From contig SZWC01000031.1 in NCBI GenBank assembly GCA_023375785.1, positions 762,565 to 826,564 on the forward strand: 64,000 nt of DNA. Direction: 5' to 3'. This stretch comes from Penium margaritaceum (taxonomy: Eukaryota > Streptophyta > Zygnematophyceae > Desmidiales > Peniaceae). Shown here one piece after another: positions 1 to 11,296 of this stretch; position 1 is the stretch's first letter; each line of letters starts with the position of its first letter. The translations under genes and the position numbers were made by a program. Below the pieces are notes generated by a model. That model was not told where the DNA came from. It saw nothing but the letters and a program-made list of their open reading frames with translations, and did not search any database.

Positions 1-1
1 G

Positions 2-643
2 GCAGCAATCTTAGACCTGATTCACTCTCATGTGTGTGGACCATTGTGCACTCCATGAAACGGTGGCAGCAAGTATTTCTTGACCTTCATCGATGACCAC
101 ACTAGCAAGATGTGGATCTACTTCCTTAAGATAAACGGAGAGATCAAGGAGAAGCTGCAAGAGTTTGTCGCGATGGTAGAGTGGCAGACAAGCAAGAAGG
201 TCAAGGTACTACGCACAAACAACGGTGGTGAATATAAGGCGTGCAAAGGCTGGTTAAGCCAACACGGCATCAACCACCAAACGACCACTCCTTACACCCC
301 CCAGAGCAATTCCGTTACCGAGCGGATGAACCAGACTATCCTCGGCATGACACGAAGCATGCTCTTTGACGCCAAACTCCGACCTCGCTTCTTGACTGAA
401 GCTGCAATAACTGCTTGCTACCTTGTGAATCTCACTCAGGCAGCCGCGCTTAGTAGGCGTGGTAAGAAACAGCAAGAGAAGCAGCTCATGACGCCACAAG
501 AGGCTTGGTCTGAGAAGAACCCAGTTGTCTCACCTTTGAGGGTCTTTGGATGTACTGCCTACGCAAAGGTCCAAGGAGGAGAAGAAAGTGGCAAGCTGGA
601 TGCACGCGCTCGTAAGTGTGTAATGGTCAGATACGACCATTAG
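2..643 (+). pseudogene. Family B copia integrase fragment, cut by the window edge
   Basis: The reading frame from position 2 encodes a copia integrase core (rve-type), which would insert retrotransposon cDNA into chromosomes. Visible motifs are FLTFIDDHTSKMW, the second catalytic Asp in RTNNGGEY (here N replaces the usual D), and TPYTPQSNSVTERMNQT carrying the catalytic Glu. A stop lies near 56-58, before the first Met at 80. The frame ends at 643, a few bases before a C LTR. The same integrase recurs at 37850-38262 and 38597-38973, which shows what is missing here: the stretch after VMVGYN is lost. Dead fragment; family assignment is firm. Confidence 0.85.
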
Positions 644-648
644 ACACT

Positions 649-1419
649 TATCAACCTGCCTGAGGCGACGGTCTAGAAAACGGGTTTCGACACGATGGTT
701 CCCGCCGACCGCTCTTGGTATTGCAACCAAGAGATGATATCACCCTCAGAGCCAAGGTTCCAGACTAAGCAGTTCATAGGAATCACTTCCTTGCACAGTG
801 TCCTTAGCACTTGGTCACTTTTGCGCGAGGAGCGAACTCCTGGAGCTTAGACCAACCAATACTTCTTTAGTGTCTGCCTCTGGTGGACAACTCTGCGAGG
901 AGTGTAAAAGGTAAGAACTATACTCAATGAAAAGGAACTGACATGTTCTTATAGTCCTAGAGCCAGGCTCTAGCCTAGGTACGTAATGGCTCCTTTGATG
1001 AGCCACTTTGGGGGCAATGTGGATTACGTCATCCCCCTTGCCTACATGGCACTCCCTGTGATCGCCAAGTGGCGCCAGCAACCAGGAAGGACATTGGAAT
1101 GTTCTGAGATGTCTCTTAGAACCTTCTTGTCCTCCTTTTGGTCACAAAGAAAATCAGTCACATGGCTGGAATTTGACCCAGTGACCTCCCGCTCCAGAGA
1201 CTAACTCTGAAACGTCTAAGCTACAAAGAGTTGTCCTAGGTAGAGTTTGCTGTCTATACTATCCAAATCAGACCAATGGGACTTGCTCCAAAGCACCAGT
1301 GCATGTCTTGTCTATTTGGACCAGACTTAGGGGACTTACTCCAAGGGAGCAGTGCATGCCTAGTCCGTCCTACGCCTGTCCAAATATCAGCCATGGACAA
1401 GGAGCATTTCAGGTCAACA
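649..1419 (+). repeat. Family C LTR-like repeat, solo copy 1
   Basis: 771-bp unit starting TATCAACCTGCCTGAGG (consensus TGTCAACC) and ending AGGTCAACA. It recurs at 21444-22229, 34101-34868, 34869-35554 (inverted) and 39556-40232. The TG...CA ends, terminal similarity (TGTCAACCT against TGTTGACCT) and a 5-bp target duplication at the 21.4-kb copy make it a solo LTR. No target duplication is seen here; a piece of B integrase is lost at the insertion. The small open frames inside are chance frames. Confidence 0.7.
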
Positions 1420-1555
1420 GAAAGGACACTTGGCAAGGGAGAGTCGCTAGACCTTGTCCATGCTCCCAAATCAGGAGTGTGGATTGTGTTGCTCGAGTCA
1501 GGTCATCAAGAGAATGGCTGTGCAAGCTGACATATCGAACGCATTGATATTGAGT
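1420..1555 (+). pseudogene. Family B remnant downstream of integrase
   Basis: Positions 1420-1475 match 38874-38930 of the second B copy (GACACTTGGCAAGGGAG; protein LGKG.S.DLVHAP), so this is the integrase C-terminal tail interrupted by the C LTR. The rest up to 1555 is not recognisable and ends where the family A LTR begins. Confidence 0.55.
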
Positions 1556-2323
1556 TGTTGGAACTGGAGGAGAGAACGAGCCTTGGAGCAATAAACATGT
1601 GGGACTGGAAGGCCATTACTTGTGCAAAAGAATGGTTATTGAATCACTCAAAATGATGGAGTACATATAGAGCTAGAGCTAAGGTACGTCAGCCCTTTTT
1701 CAAGCCAAACCACTTGGCCATGGAGGCTAAGGCTCACACAAGAGAGAGCCTTAGCCTCCATAGTCACACACTAGAGTCCATAATCTCACACAAGAGAGAA
1801 AATCAGCCTAGCAATCAGGCTAACCACTCACACGCGACCTAGAGAGCTAGAAAATTCCCTCATGGCACACTCCTAGTGGTCATATAATCCAGAATCCCAT
1901 GGAAAGTTGCCATGTGTCCATGGCTAGCACACAAGGATCTCACCTCACCTTAGAAGTAAGGAGAGATACCTTTTTCCTACTGAGCACACTGTGACAAGGC
2001 AATCCAAGAATCTAGGACCTTTTTGGATATTTCTCCCATCAGGTCTTGACCCAATACCTCTTGCTTTTTTGTTTTCTCACACTAATCCATGGAGCAATCA
2101 CGCATGATTACCCAGATACCGGCGGTTGATGATCCCGAAAAGTTTGAAAATTCAAATCTCACAATCTGACCGTTGGATTGGCCTGAATCTTGGACCGTAG
2201 ATGTTTTGTTACCTGATCTCTCAAATGAAGAAGTAAGATTGACGATCGAAGAAAGAATCTGGTAGTTTCTTAGAACTTGCTCGTGTGGATCTCAAAGTGA
2301 GCCGGATGGCTCCTTTTCCAAAA
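1556..2323 (-). repeat. 3' LTR of A1
   Basis: Begins TGTTGGAACTGGAGGAGAG and ends CTTTTCCAAAA immediately before the PPT complement (ATCTCCCACTTT), as in every minus-strand A copy. About 768 bp; terminal CCAACA has mutated to CCAAAA. Confidence 0.85.
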
Positions 2324-3189
2324 ATCTCCCACTTTATCGCAGTCGGAGTGGGCTGAGTCCACATGCCTTCATGCATAACTGGTGCTTCTGATGGGTCACT
2401 GACTTGGTGCAAAAAGCAGCAACCTGCTTGCTCGTTGGAGTAAACTCCAGCTTGATAATACCCTCTTGGATCATGTACCTAATGAAGTGTTAAGCGATGT
2501 CAATGTCCTTGGTACGTTCATGGTGCGAATCTTGGTGAGTACAATTGCGCTTTGGTTGTCGACACGCACAAGAATCGGAACTGCTCCATTCCAACTCATC
2601 TCTGCCATGAGACTACCAACATCTCTTTTGTACTTAAGCCGCTCAGCTGCATCAGCTTATCCATTGAAGTACATGAGGTAGTGCCACGTCTCAAGCGGCG
2701 TGTCCATGGCTTTAGCCTCTACCATGCAGAACCACTACAAGACGTCCTTGATGTAATGGATTTGCTTAAGAGAGAGAAAGAGAGCATGATTTACAGTCAT
2801 GCGTGATCTGGATCCGAGAAAGTATGATGCCTCCAAGAGATCAGTCAGCTGGAAGCTCTCCTGCATGGCCTCCTTGAACTCCTACAGAGCAGACATATTG
2901 TTTGAGAGGAGGAGCATGTCATCCACATAAACGATGATTATCAGGATCTCATGCCCATGCTGCCAGCAATAGACACTGTAGTCACATTCATTGCGGTCGA
3001 ATCTATGCATTATAGAGTCGCATCCAATTTCTGGTTCCAAGCACACGAAACTTGCTTGCGATCGTACGACTTTTGCAGCTTACAAACCAGGTACTCTCGG
3101 CCATGTATGACGAATCCCTCCGAGTCCTCCATGTAGATCTCCTCCTTCAACTCACCGTTCAAGAATGTCATCTTGACATCCATATGGTG
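2324..3189 (-). pseudogene. A1 RNase H and RT C-terminal half
   Basis: Complement encodes the end of copia pol: the PPT-proximal C-terminus, the RNase H segment, and the RT stretch back to the DVKMTFLNGELKEEIYMEDSEGF motif (RT motif A region, 3060-3200). The frame is broken by stops and indels. It stops at 3189 where A2 inserted and resumes at 15015. Confidence 0.8.
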
Positions 3190-3194
3190 AATCT
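3190..3194. other. A2 target-site duplication, left copy (AATCT)
   Basis: AATCT abuts the A2 3' LTR at 3195 and is repeated at 15010-15014 directly after the A2 5' LTR. A1 RT reads through if A2 plus one copy is removed. Five bases is the usual copia duplication. Confidence 0.9.
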
Positions 3195-3929
3195 TGTTGG
3201 ATCTAGAGGAGAGAGGGAGCCTTGGAGCAGCAAGCATGTGGGACTGGAAGGGTATCACTTGTGCTGAAGAATGGTTGTTCAAACACTCAAAATGATGGAG
3301 TACATATAGAGCTATAGCTTGGACAAGTTAGCCCTCTCACAAGCCACACCACTTAGCCATGGAGGCTAAGGCTCACAAACTAGAGTACATAAAGTCACAC
3401 AAGGAAGGAAATCAGCCTAGCAATCAGGCTGACCACTCACACACGACCTAGAGAGCTAGAAAATGCTCTCATGGCATACTCCTAGTGGTTACATAACCCA
3501 CAATCCCACGGAGAATTGCCATGTGTCCATGGCTAGCACATAAGGATCTCACCTCACCTAAAAAGTGAGAGGTACCTTTTTCCTGGTAAGTACACTCTGA
3601 CAAGGCAACCCAAGAATCTAGGACCTTTTGAGATATTTCTCCCATCAGGTCTTGACCCTGGACCTCTTGTTTTTTTCTTTTCTCAGGCTAAGGCATGGAG
3701 CCATCGCCCATGGTCACCCGGATATCCGTGATCGATGATCCTGAAAACTTTGAAAATTCATATCTCCCAATCCGACCGTTGGATCGGCCTCAAACTTAGA
3801 CCGCAGACATATCGCCACCTGATCTTTCCAATGCTTAGATCGGATCGACAATCGGAGCAGGCATCTGGTACTTTCCTCGAAATTGCTCCTGTGGACCTGA
3901 AACTGAGCCTGGTGGCTCCTTTTCCATCA
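3195..3929 (-). repeat. 3' LTR of A2
   Basis: 735 bp, begins TGTTGGATCTAGAGG and ends TTTTCCATCA next to the PPT complement. Very similar throughout to the other A LTRs, including the CTCTATATGTA TATA-like segment. Confidence 0.9.
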
Positions 3930-5446
3930 ATCTCCCACTTTGCCGTTGTTAGAGTGGGCAAAGTCCACTTGCCTTCATGCAGAAATGCTGCTTCTCAAGA
4001 GTCACTAGCTTGGTGTAGAAATCAGCGACATGCTTGCTGGTTGGAGTAAACTCCAGCTTGATAGCATCCTCCTACACCATGTGCCCGATGAAGTGATATG
4101 CGAAGTCAATGTACTTGGTACGTGCATGGTGCTCAGGATTCTTGGCGAGTGCGATTGCGCTCTGGTTCTCCACGCGCACAGGAACTGGAACTGCTGCACT
4201 CCTACTCATCTCTGCCATGACACGCTGAAGCCAAACGGCTTCCTTGGCTCCAAAGCTGAGAGAGACGTACTCAGTTTCTGTGCTTGAGGTGGCCACGACC
4301 ACCTGCCGCTTGCTATACCAGCAGATGGCCCAAACATTCATGAGGAACACATGTCTAGAGATGGACTTGCCGCCCTCAGGATTTCACACCCAATCGGCGT
4401 CTGTATAGCCTATGATTTTGTTGTCGTTGTCGTTGTAGGTGATGCCGATATTGATGGTTGCAGCAAGGTAGCGAAAGATCCGCTTCAATGCCTTATAGTG
4501 CTCAGGCCCGGGATTGGCCATGTGCTGGCTTACAGCACTAACAGCTTGTGCGAGGTCCGGCTTGGTTGCAACTATCAGGTACATGAGACTGCCGACAGCA
4601 CTCTGGTACTTCAGCCGCTCAGCTATATCCGCTTCTCCATTGAAGCACACGAGGTACTGCCGCGTCTCCAGCTGCGTGCTGATGGGTTTGGCCTCTGCCA
4701 TGCCGAACGGCTGTAAGACATCCTGGATGTAGCGGCTTTTCTACAGCGAGAGAGAGAGCGTGATTTGTAGTCACGCGTGATCTGAATACCGAGGATGTAT
4801 GATGCCTCCCCGAGATCAGACATCTGGAAGCGCTCCTGCATGGCCTCCTTGAACTCCTACAGTGCAGACATGTTGTTTGAAAGGAGGAGCATGTCATTCA
4901 CATACACGATGATGATGAGCACCTCATGACCATGCTGCCAGCGATAGACGCTATAGTCACACTCACTGCGCTCAAACCCCATGTACTGTAACGCCGCATC
5001 TAACTTCTGGTTCCAAGCACGCGACGCTTGCTTGAGGCCGTACATCGACTTCTGTAGCTTGCAAACCAGGTGCTCTTGGCCATCCATGACGAACCCCTCC
5101 GGCTGCTCCATTTAAATCTCCTCCTCCAGGTCACTGTTCAGGAACACCGTCTTGACGTCCATGTGGTGGACCTCAAAGTCCTCTACTGTTGCATAGGAAA
5201 TGAGCGTACGCACAGAGGCAAACTTTGCAACAGGAGCAAAGGTTTCCGTGTAGTCGATGCCTTCCTACTGCGAGTAGCCCTTGGCGACCAGCCTCGCCTT
5301 GTACTTTTCCAGGTTGCATCTGCTCCCCACTTCTTCTTGAACACCCACTTGCATTTAATCACCTTACGTCCATGTGCACGCTCAGTCAGCTCCCACGTGC
5401 ATTGTCGAGCTGCGACTATATCTCTTGCTGTACAGCTTCCGCCCAA
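3930..5446 (-). pseudogene. A2 reverse transcriptase and RNase H
   Basis: Complement encodes the copia RT/RNase H that would copy element RNA into cDNA in cytoplasmic particles. Seen from the N-terminus: KCKWVFKKKWGAD (about 5340), the KTVFLNSDLEEE stretch with a stop just before IYMEQPEG (5111-5165), EQPEGFVMDG, KQASRAWNQKLD, and the catalytic box as YVNDML (4890-4910), so YVDD has become YVND. Later come SDLGEASYILGIQITRD and the RNase H part VVVATSSTETEYVSLSFGAKEAVWLQR with HARTKYIDFAYHF. Several stops and a frameshift between 5111 and 5183 break it. Non-functional. Confidence 0.85.
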
Positions 5447-6612
5447 TCTACTGCATCTGGTGACGCCATGGCCTCCTTGTACGATGTCGGCTCATTAGAG
5501 TCTACTGCAACTGCGACGTTCATCTGGTCTGGTTTCTGGAGCATCCCGAGGCTCACTAGGCTTGTAGCCCATCCTAAGAGGGTACTTGTGACCTGGTCGT
5601 GGAGCGTTAGGAGGCGGATGACGCGGTGTTACTGGCACGACTGCTCCCGCCGATGGTGATGCATCTTCTTCCTCTGCCTCTGCCGATGAGGTCGCTATAT
5701 CTGTTGCATCAGACATGGGGAAGGACTCTGGTTTTCCCACTGTCACAGTGGAGGAAGGATCAGGAGAGACTTGGTCAGGAAGGATATCTGCTCCATCTGC
5801 TTCATTAGCTATTACTTCTACTCCCTGTTCATAGACAATGTTGGTGCCGATGACGTTGCTCTCGTTGAAGACGACATCCCTAGAGATGATGACGTGGCCC
5901 GTATCCCTCTCGTACAGGCGATACGCCTTGCTTGCCACGTCATAGCCGATCATTAGCATCTGTGAGCTCTTTCCGTCCCATTTTTGACGCTTCTCCTTTG
6001 GCACGTGCATGTGTACCAAGCTGCCAAAACGCGCGAAGATGACCCACACTCGGCTTCTTGCCGAATCTCGCCTCGTATGGCGTCATCTGCTCCAGGGGCT
6101 TGGTTGGACCGCAGTTCCTGATGTACACCTCAATACTGACTGCTTTGGCCCAAAACTCATAGGTCAGCCGAGCCGCATGCAGCATGGACCACGCCGACTC
6201 AACGATGGTACGGTTGGCGCGTTCTGCTACACCTCTCTGCCGCGGTGATTAAGGTGTAGTGCGCTGCGCCTTGATGCCTGCTGCTGCGGTAGTCCTGGAA
6301 CTCTTTGCTCAAGTATTCTCCACCGCGGTCGCTGGGCAGCGCCTTGATTTTCTTGCCAGTCTGGTTCTCCACCATTGCCTTGAATTCCTTGAACCTGTCA
6401 AAGCACTGGTCCTTGAAGGAAAGGAAGTACACAGCAGTGTAACGGCTGAAATCATCAATGAAGGTGGGAAAATATCTAGAGCCTCCAAAGCTCTGGGTCT
6501 GCATCGGGCCACACAAGTCTGTGTGGACCAACTCCATCACCTCCTTCGCGCACTCCCCTGTTGCAGAGAATGCCTCGCAATGTTGCATCCCCTCCAAATA
6601 CCCGATGCACAA
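5447..6612 (-). pseudogene. A2 integrase core and C-terminal linker
   Basis: Complement gives the integrase core: VHTDLCGPMQTQSFGGSRYF with the first catalytic Asp, SDRGGEYLSKEF with the second, then MLHAARLTYEFWAK, KPLEQMTPYEARFGKKPS and IISRDVVFNESNVIGTNIV. The following linker, rich in Ala/Ser/Pro/Asp/Glu, ends in RYPLRMGYKP-like residues just before RT. Frames change near 6050 and 6200, so at least two indels are present. The Glu-bearing NGVAER segment lies in the disrupted part near 6230. Confidence 0.85.
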
Positions 6613-7154
6613 CTCCTACTCAAAGTCAGAGATGGTGGGTAAGTCATGCACCATCTGCTTCGTTTGAAGTTGCTGCAAGGCGCGCATGCCGATGTGGCCG
6701 TAGCGCGCATGCAAGATTTCTCCATCTGTGGCCTGCACCACTACTGCAAGACTGTACTTGCGCGGGATCTTGGTCGCCCCAAGCAGGCGGTACATGTCAC
6801 CTTCTTTCACCGACCTGGCCAACTCATCTCCTGTTTCCTTGTCAAGGATGTAGCCATAGTCGTCGTCAAAGACGACGCGCAGTCCTGTGTTGGTGAGAGA
6901 GGACACTAAGAGAAGGTTGAACACAACATCAGGCACATACAGCACGCCATGGAACCCTCTCATTTCAATACCACGCGGGATCTCCAACCACATCTTGACA
7001 ATTCTAATCCCCTCAGCATATACCACCGATCATCACCCAAAGCAATTAGACGGGGGGGAATGGAGAGCAGGTACGTAAACCACTCCTTGTGGTGCGTCAG
7101 ACTCTTGGTACACCCAGAGTCCTTGTACCATGCAAGATCCGCCTTCTCCTTCTG
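6613..7154 (-). pseudogene. A2 protease and GAG-pre-integrase domain
   Basis: Complement encodes the aspartic protease (DLAWYKDSGCTKSLTHHKEW; DSG is the active-site triad) and the region ending in the pre-integrase zinc-binding motif (ARYGHIGMRALQQLQTK... CASGIWRG-type Cys). It ends at 7154 at the A3 insertion; its upstream gag partner is at 12681-13707. A frameshift separates the DSG part (6960-7154) from the downstream 136-residue frame. Confidence 0.8.
7150..7154. other. A3 target-site duplication, left copy (TTCTG)
   Basis: TTCTG precedes the minus-strand LTR at 7155 and is repeated at 12681-12685 after the LTR ending at 12680. In uninterrupted copies (for example 33840-33855) the sequence CTTCTGCGAC is continuous here. 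Confidence 0.9.
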
Positions 7155-7852
7155 TGTTGGATCTGGAGGAGAGAGGGAGCCTTGGAGCAGCGAGAATGTG
7201 TGATAGGAAGGGCATTGCTTGTATTGAAGAATGGTTGTTGAATCACTCAAAATAATGGAGTACATATAGAGCTAGAGCTTGGGCAAGTCAGCCCTCTCAC
7301 AAACCACACCATTTAGCCATGGAGGCTAAGGCTCACACACTAGAGTCCATAATCTCACACAAAGGAGGAAATCAGCCTAGCAATCAGGCTGACCACTCAC
7401 ACACGACCTAGAGAGCTAGAGAATGCTCTCATGGCACACTCCTAGTGGTCACATAACCACAATCCCATGGAGAATCGCCATGTGTCCATGGCTAGCACAT
7501 TTATCCTAGTCAGCACACTCTGAGAAGGCAATCCTAAGACCAAGGACCTTTTTGGATATTCCTCCCATCAGGTCTTGACCCTAGACCTCTTGCCTTTTTC
7601 TTTTCTCAGGCTAAGGCATGGAGCCATCGCCCATGGTCACCCAGATATCGGCGGTCGATGACCCCAAAAACTACGAAAATTCATATCTCCCAATCCGACC
7701 GTTGGATCAGCCTCAAACTTAAACCGTAGACATTTTACTACCTGAGCTTTTGCAATACTGAAATCGGATCGACGATCGGAGTAGGCATCTGGTACTTTTC
7801 TGGACATTACTCCTATGGACTTGAAACTGAGCCGGATGGCTCCTTTTCCAAC
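7155..7852 (-). repeat. 3' LTR of A3
   Basis: Starts TGTTGGATCTGGAGG and runs to CTTTTCCAAC, where it fuses to a plus-strand integrase (GGCGTAGTA...). About 40 bp are missing near 7500 (AGCACATTTATCCTAGTC) relative to other A LTRs. Confidence 0.85.
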
Positions 7853-8600
7853 GGCGTAGTATAACGCGCCAATCGCACCAATCTCCATGCTGCACGCGGT
7901 TCGGCTCACCTACGATTTTTTGACGGAAGTAGTAAGCACTGTTGTGTACATCAAGAACCGCAGTCCAACCAAGGCCCTCGAGCAGATGACGCCGTACCAG
8001 ACGTGGTTCGGCAAGAAGCCGAGCGTGGGTCATCTTCGCGCGTTTGGCAGCTTGGCGCACATGCACGTGCCAACGGAGAAGCGGCAAAAGTGGGATGCAC
8101 AGGGTGTGCAGATGATGATGATTGGCTATGACGTGGGAAGCAAGGCCTATCGCCTCTACGAGAGGGATACAGACCACGTCATCATCTCCAGGGATGTTGT
8201 CTTCAACGAGAGCAACGTCATCAGCACCAACATTGTCTGTGAAGAGGCAGCAGAAGCAGCAGCTGACGAGGTAGTGGGAGCAGATATCCTTCCTAACCCA
8301 GTCTCTCCTAATCCTTCCTCCACTGTGACCGTGGGAGAACCAGTCTATTCTGCCATGTCTGATGCAGCAGATACAGCGGCCTCATCGACAGAAGCAGAGG
8401 AAAAAGATGCACCACCATCAGCAGAAGCAGTTGTGCCAGCAGCACCGCGCCAGCCGCCTGATAACGCTCCAGCACCAGGTCAGAGGTACCCTCTCAGGGT
8501 GCGCTACAAGCCTGGTGAGCGCAGGCATTTCTGGATGCTCCAAAACCCAGACCAGATGAACGTCGCAGTTGCAGCAGACTCTGATGAGCCGGCGTCGTAA
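7853..8600 (+). pseudogene. Inverted integrase C-terminal part of A3
   Basis: Starts abruptly in the NGVAERANRT region of integrase (a stop at the Glu position), then an open frame from 7887 to 8600: MLHAVRLTYDFLTEVVS, KNRSPTKALEQMTPYQTWFGKKPS, IISRDVVFNESNVIS, and the acidic/Ala-rich linker ending QRYPLRVRYKPGER. The two catalytic Asp residues lie upstream and are absent. This is the longest open A linker in the window and a good reference for it. Confidence 0.85.
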
Positions 8601-10085
8601 AGGGAGGCCATGGCTGTACCAGATGCAGCAGATTGGGCGCAAGCTGTGTAGCAAGAGATACAGTCGCAACTTGACAACGGTACGTGGGAGCTGATTGAGC
8701 GTCCACCTGGACGTAAGGTGATCAAGTGCAAGTGGGTGTTCAAGAAGAAGCGGGGAGCAGATGGCAACCTGGAAAAGTACAAGGCAAGGCTAGTCGCCAA
8801 GGGCTACTCGCAGCAGGAGGGCATCAACTACATAGAAACTTTTGCCCCTGTTGCAAAGTTTGCGTCTGTACGTACGCTCCTTTCCTATGCAGCAGCAGAG
8901 GACTTTGAGGTCCACCACATTTACATGGAGCAGCCGGAGGGGTTTCTCATGGATGGCCAGGAGCACCTGGTTTGCAAGTTACAGAAGTCCCTGTACGGCC
9001 TCAAGCAAGCGTCGCGCGCTTGGAACCAGAAGTTGGATGCAGCGTTGCAGTGCATGGGGTTTGAGCGCAGTGAGTGTGACTACAGCGTCTATCGCTGGCA
9101 GCATGGCCATGAGGTGCTCATCATCATCGTTTATGTGGATGACATGCTCCTCCTTTCCAACAGCATGTCTGCACTGCAGGAGTTCAAGGAGGCCATGCAA
9201 GAGCGCTTCCAGATGTCTGATCTCGGGGAGGCGTCATACTTCCTCGGAATCCAGATCACGCGTGACCGCAAATCACGCTCTTTCTCCCTGCAGCAGAGCC
9301 GTTACATGAAGGATATCTTGCAGCAGTTCGGCATGGCAGAGGCCAAACCCATCGGCACGCCGCTGGAGACGCGTCAGTATCTCGTGAGCTTCAATGGTGA
9401 AGCAGATGCAGCTGAACGCCAGACGTACCAGAGCACCGTCGGGAACCTCATGCACCTGGTGGTGGCAACCAGGCCGGACCTCACACAGGCTATTAGCGTT
9501 GTGAGCCAGCACATGGCAAACCTCGGACCTGAGCACCAGAAGGCAGTGAAACAGATCTTCCGCTACCTTGCTGGAACCATCAACATTGGCATCACCTACA
9601 ATGGCAATGACAACAGCATCATCAGCTACACAGATGCAGATTGAGCTTCAAACCCTGAAGACCGTAAGTCCATCTCTGAACATGTGTTCCTCATGAATGG
9701 TGGGGCCATCAGCTGGTACAGCAAGCGGCAGGTGGTCGTGGCCACCTCAAGCACGGAAGCTGAGTACGTCTCTCTCAGCTTTGGAGCCAAGGAAGCAGTT
9801 TGGCTTCAGCGTCTCATGGCAGAGATGAGTGGGAGTGCAGCAGTTCCACTTCCTGTGCGCGTCGACAACCAGAGCGTTATCGCACTCGCCAAGAATCCTG
9901 AGCACCATGCACGCACCAAGCACATTGACATTGCATATCACTTCCTCAGGCATATGGTGCAGGAGGGTGCTATGAAGTTGGAGTTCACTCCAACCAGCAA
10001 GGAGGTCGCTGATTTTTGCACCAAGCCAGCGACCCGTGAGAAGCAGCAGTTTTGCATGAAGGCATGTGGACTCAGCCCACTCTAA
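8601..10085 (+). pseudogene. Inverted RT and RNase H of A3, RT motif A deleted
   Basis: Near-intact copia RT/RNase H: open from 8718 to 9644 and 9684 to 10085. Seen in order are KCKWVFKKKRGAD, ARLVAKGYSQQEG, EQPEGFLMDGQEHL, YGLKQASRAWNQKLD, YVDDMLLLSNSM (catalytic pair intact), SDLGEASYFLGIQITRD, and RNase H VVVATSSTEAEYVSLSFGAKEAVW and HARTKHIDIAYHFLRHM. Near 8920 FEVHH runs straight into IYMEQPEG, an in-frame loss of about 45 bp that removes the MDVKTAFLNGDL segment with the first catalytic Asp. TGG has become TGA at about 9642. Upstream stops lie at 8598 and 8650. Confidence 0.85.
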
Positions 10086-10087
10086 CT

Positions 10088-10104
10088 ACGGCAAAGTGGG
10101 AGAT
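10088..10104 (+). other. Polypurine tract of the inverted A3 half
   Basis: CGGCAAAGTGGGAGAT directly precedes the LTR start TGTTGG. The same purine-rich string sits next to every A 3' LTR and would prime plus-strand DNA synthesis. Confidence 0.75.
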
Positions 10105-10842
10105 TGTTGGCAAAGGAGCCATCCGGCTTAGTTTCACGTCCAGAGGAGCAAGTTCCAGGAAAGTACCAGATGCCTGCTTCGATCATCAATCCGACTTCAC
10201 CATTTGAAAGATCAGGTGGTAAAATGTCTGTGGTCCAAGGTTGAGGCCGATCCAACTCTCGGATTGGGAGATATGAATTTTCGAAGTTTCGGGGGTCATG
10301 GACCGTCGATGTCTTGGTGGGCATGGGTGATGGCTCCATGCCTTAGCCTGAGAAAAGAAAAAGGCAAGAGGTCCAGGGTCAAGACCTGATGGGAGAAAAA
10401 TCCAAAAAGGTCCTTGGTCTTAGGATTGCCTTGTCAGAGTGTGCTGACTAGGATAAAGGTACCTCTCCTTACTTTTTTGGTGAGGTGAGATCCTTTTGTG
10501 CTAGCCATAGACACATGGCGATTCTCCATGGGATTGTGGGTCATGTGACCACCAGGAGTGTGCCATGAGAGAATTTTCTCGCTCTCTAGGTCGTGTGTGA
10601 GTGGTCACCCTGATTGCTAGGCTGATTTCCTCCCTTGTGTGAGATTATGGACTCTAGTGTGTGAGTCTTAGCCTCCATGGCTAAGTGGTGTGGCTTGTGA
10701 GAGGGCTGACTTGCCCAAGCTCTAGCTCTATATGTACTCCATCATTTTTAGTGATTGAACAACCATTCTTCAGTACAAGTGATGCCCTTCCAGTCCCACA
10801 TGCTCGCTGCTCCAAGGCTCCCTCTCTCCTCCAGATCCAACA
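10105..10842 (+). repeat. Internal, inverted LTR of A3
   Basis: 738 bp from TGTTGGCAAAGGAGCC to CAGATCCAACA, in plus orientation, opposite to both terminal LTRs of A3. Its CA end is fused to minus-strand gag at 10843 instead of to a PBS. Confidence 0.9.
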
Positions 10843-11296
10843 CTTCACCGCCCTGCATTTTGAGCGCCATCATCTTTTCCTCCAAAGGCATGAGGAATGC
10901 AGGATCCTTGTTCTCATACTTCTTGCACAACGTGTCCCACCCCTCCTTTGTAGTAGCCTTGTCACCCACGTATTGAAGATGCGGGTTCGAAATGTTGTTG
11001 ACAAGCAACCTGTACGCGTGCCTTTCCTTCTTCTTCCACTCCTCATACGCCGCTGGTACAGCTGAAGAAGAACCCACATCAACTGCACCCTTTTGCGGCG
11101 TCTTCCCCGGCACCACCTGCGCTACGGTGATGCCTTTTGCGTGTGGAACTGGAGCCGGCTCGTCGCCGCTCACCACCTTCCACAAGCCCCTCTCCTCCAA
11201 AAAGAGGCGGGTACGGATCTTCCAAAACGTGAAGTTGGCGCGTCCCTCCAGCCTCTCCAAAGGCTGGGCTGCTGTTACAACGCCAGCTGCTGCCAT
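10843..11296 (-). pseudogene. A3 gag N-terminal part
   Basis: Minus-strand frame starting at the ATG at 11296 (MAAAGVVTAAQPLERLEGR) with the gag hallmark NFTFWKIRTRLFLEERGLW, then YEEWKKKERHAYRLLVNNISNPHLQYV, and GWDTLCKKYENKDPAFLM. It would form the particle shell. It is open for 150 residues and is cut at KMQGGE by the inverted LTR; the rest of gag with its CCHC knuckle is gone. Other copies continue with GMEAYLDRAKELAKQ. Confidence 0.85.

Noticed and set aside
1254-1591. Several small frames around 1254-1591, and similar ones in other C copies
   Set aside because: They fall in the C LTR and recur only because the repeat does.
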